Assembly: GCF_036898095.1 (NCBI RefSeq)
Contig: NC_090730.1
Coordinates: 23,074,121-23,138,120, forward strand
Direction: 5' to 3'
Origin: Palaemon carinicauda
Lineage: Eukaryota > Arthropoda > Malacostraca > Decapoda > Palaemonidae
DNA: 64,000 nucleotides
Positions 62,781 through 64,000 of this stretch are shown here, one piece after another. Position 1 is the stretch's first letter. The number at the start of each line of letters is the position of its first letter. A model generated the notes under the pieces. It had not been told where the DNA came from, searched no databases, and saw only the letters and a list, made by a program, of their open reading frames with translations. A program made the position numbers and the translations under genes.

Positions 62781-64000
62781 GACCAAGATCTGCTCTCTCC
62801 CATCCAGAGCGGCTAACATACCTTCATTAACATACAGTTTAGGGCATCCATGCTGTTTGGGGTTGTCCTGTTTGTCTTGTGAACTTTAGCTGGCTTATTT
62901 TCCTCGACAACCCTTCCTGTTTGATTCTTCGGCTTCGCATTCTGTGAAGTTGAATTATCCTTAACCACTTGAGCGACTGCATTCGGTTGGTTCGACCAAT
63001 ATTCCATACTGATATGGCCTTTTTTGCCCCACTTATATTAGACGATATTAATCTTCTGCATATTTTCTCGATACCTGAAGGAGGAGGGTTTATGACTGAT
63101 AATATTATAATCTTCAATAAGCAAAGTGGCTTTATCAAGTTTCTTCACCTCTTTCTCAAGTACGTTTGAATACATTCAGGAAGTCCTCATAAATATTGTT
63201 CCAGCACTATTAGTTCTTCTAAATCAGCCATCTCTCTCACTTTAGTAGCCTCTATCCATCTCTTAAAACATTGTCGTACCTTATTAGCATAATCCTGGAA
63301 AGTCATTTTCTCGTCCTTCTGCAAACTTCGGAATTTTACATTATAATATTCAGGGGTCATCTGATGCACTTGTAGTACGCTCCTCTTAATTTCTTGATAC
63401 TCCTTCCCCTGGTCCTGAGACAAGGCAGAATACGCACTGCGTCCTTTTCCTATAAGGACACCATGCAATAATACAGGCCATTTATCTTCTGGTCATTCTA
63501 TCGTTGACGCGACCACTTCAAAATGATCGAAGAATTTGTCGCTAGCTGCTTCTGTGAATTTTTGGATTAACCTCTGCACATTTGTCACATTAATCAAGGG
63601 ATCGTGCATAGCAGTGGTCATCTCTGTCTGAGTTGCTGACCTTGCACGAGCATTCAACAGTTCCAATTCCCTCGCATATCGTGCAATTTCTCTCGCCTCT
63701 TTTTCTTTTTCTTCCCGTTCTCTTTTTCTTACCCTTCTTTCTCTTTTTCTTCCCGTCTTGCTTCCATTTCCCTCGCATGTCTTGCAATTTCTCTGGCCTC
63801 TTCTCTATCTTTCTTCCCATCTTGCAATTTCTCTTGCCTCTTCTCTCTCTCCAGCCATCATCTTCAACTTAATCAAATTCTCTTCCGCTGCAATTCGTCA
63901 AATCTCAGCCTTTACATTCCTTTCTGCTTTCATTCTTTCAGTTCCTAGGTCAACTGATACTTGCTTTGCTACAAATTCTGCTTCAATCTTCACCAACAGT
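62781..64000 (-). pseudogene. Ty3/gypsy gag, SCAN-like capsid, decayed
   Basis: From the right edge: a highly charged, probably coiled-coil stretch (63,650-63,880, rich in Glu, Arg and Lys) and then a capsid-like part (NVQRLIQKFTEAASDKFFDH near 63,560; an open frame 63,187-63,468 with YQEIKRSVLQVHQMTPEYY and ANKVRQCFKRW). The remains of one zinc knuckle lie near 63,000-63,040. There the frame reads YKWGKKGHISMEYW, so the His is kept but the Cys positions are lost, in comparison with CxxC....H....C knuckles. Pro/Lys-rich residues follow. The start lies outside the window. Confidence 0.72.

Larger units (their letters stand above)
61024..64000 (-). mobile_element. Ty3/gypsy element, proximal part (gag, protease, integrase)
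   Basis: Minus-strand gag (right edge), DTGS-type protease and HHCC/DDE integrase of the same decayed element whose RT and RNase H lie at 45,190-46,747. There is no room for RT between protease and integrase (62,450-62,240 is linker), so the order PR-IN-RT is original. The 5' LTR would be beyond the window. Confidence 0.8.

Overview
The window is eukaryotic genomic DNA made almost entirely of transposable elements, many of them nested. It is most likely from a malacostracan, probably decapod, crustacean. This is inferred from the abundance of DIRS-like tyrosine-recombinase retrotransposons, from a LINE with an (ATCA)n tail, and from Tigger and Ty3/gypsy relics in an AT-rich, intron-like background. 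I see no bacterial operon, CRISPR array, rRNA or tRNA.

Positions 1-29,095 hold five same-orientation copies (A, B, C, F, D) of one DIRS-like family. Copy B (2,775-10,721) keeps both ends and the standard layout: left inverted terminal repeat (ITR), gag with a very long Arg/Ser-rich repeat domain, RT-RNase H-methyltransferase-like ORF, overlapping tyrosine recombinase (YR) ORF, internal complementary region (ICR), right ITR. All five copies carry frameshifts or stops. Between B and C lie a LINE tail and a candidate host exon with plausible splice sites (11,089-11,377).

Positions 29,521-42,490 hold a divergent DIRS copy (G) split by a 6.5 kb LINE with a 12-bp target-site duplication. G is then cut by a Tigger/pogo transposon. 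The Tigger abuts a minus-strand DIRS-like element (J) whose gag contains a recent 820-bp tandem duplication. Positions 42,491-45,190 are non-coding and include a GC-rich 18-bp tandem array and a field of CCGG-type palindromes.

Positions 45,190-64,000 are a nest. A decayed minus-strand Ty3/gypsy element, with the unusual order gag-protease-integrase-RT-RNase H, is split by a DNA transposon (K) with TTAA/TTCA flanks and 17-bp terminal inverted repeats. K contains two DIRS-like elements about 40 bp apart. H (47,806-54,322) has three uninterrupted ORFs and ITRs that look identical, and is the youngest and only apparently intact element here. I (54,363-60,893) is a decayed relative.

The DIRS parts fit the DIRS1 model. 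Gag packages the RNA. RT and RNase H copy it. The ICR, which is the complement of the two joined outer ends, serves as the template for circle closure. The YR then integrates the circle. The most informative features are the intact H element, the complete ICR/ITR structures in two families, the Gmr1-like domain order of the gypsy element, the alternative reading frame kept open across RT-RNase H, and the candidate host exon.
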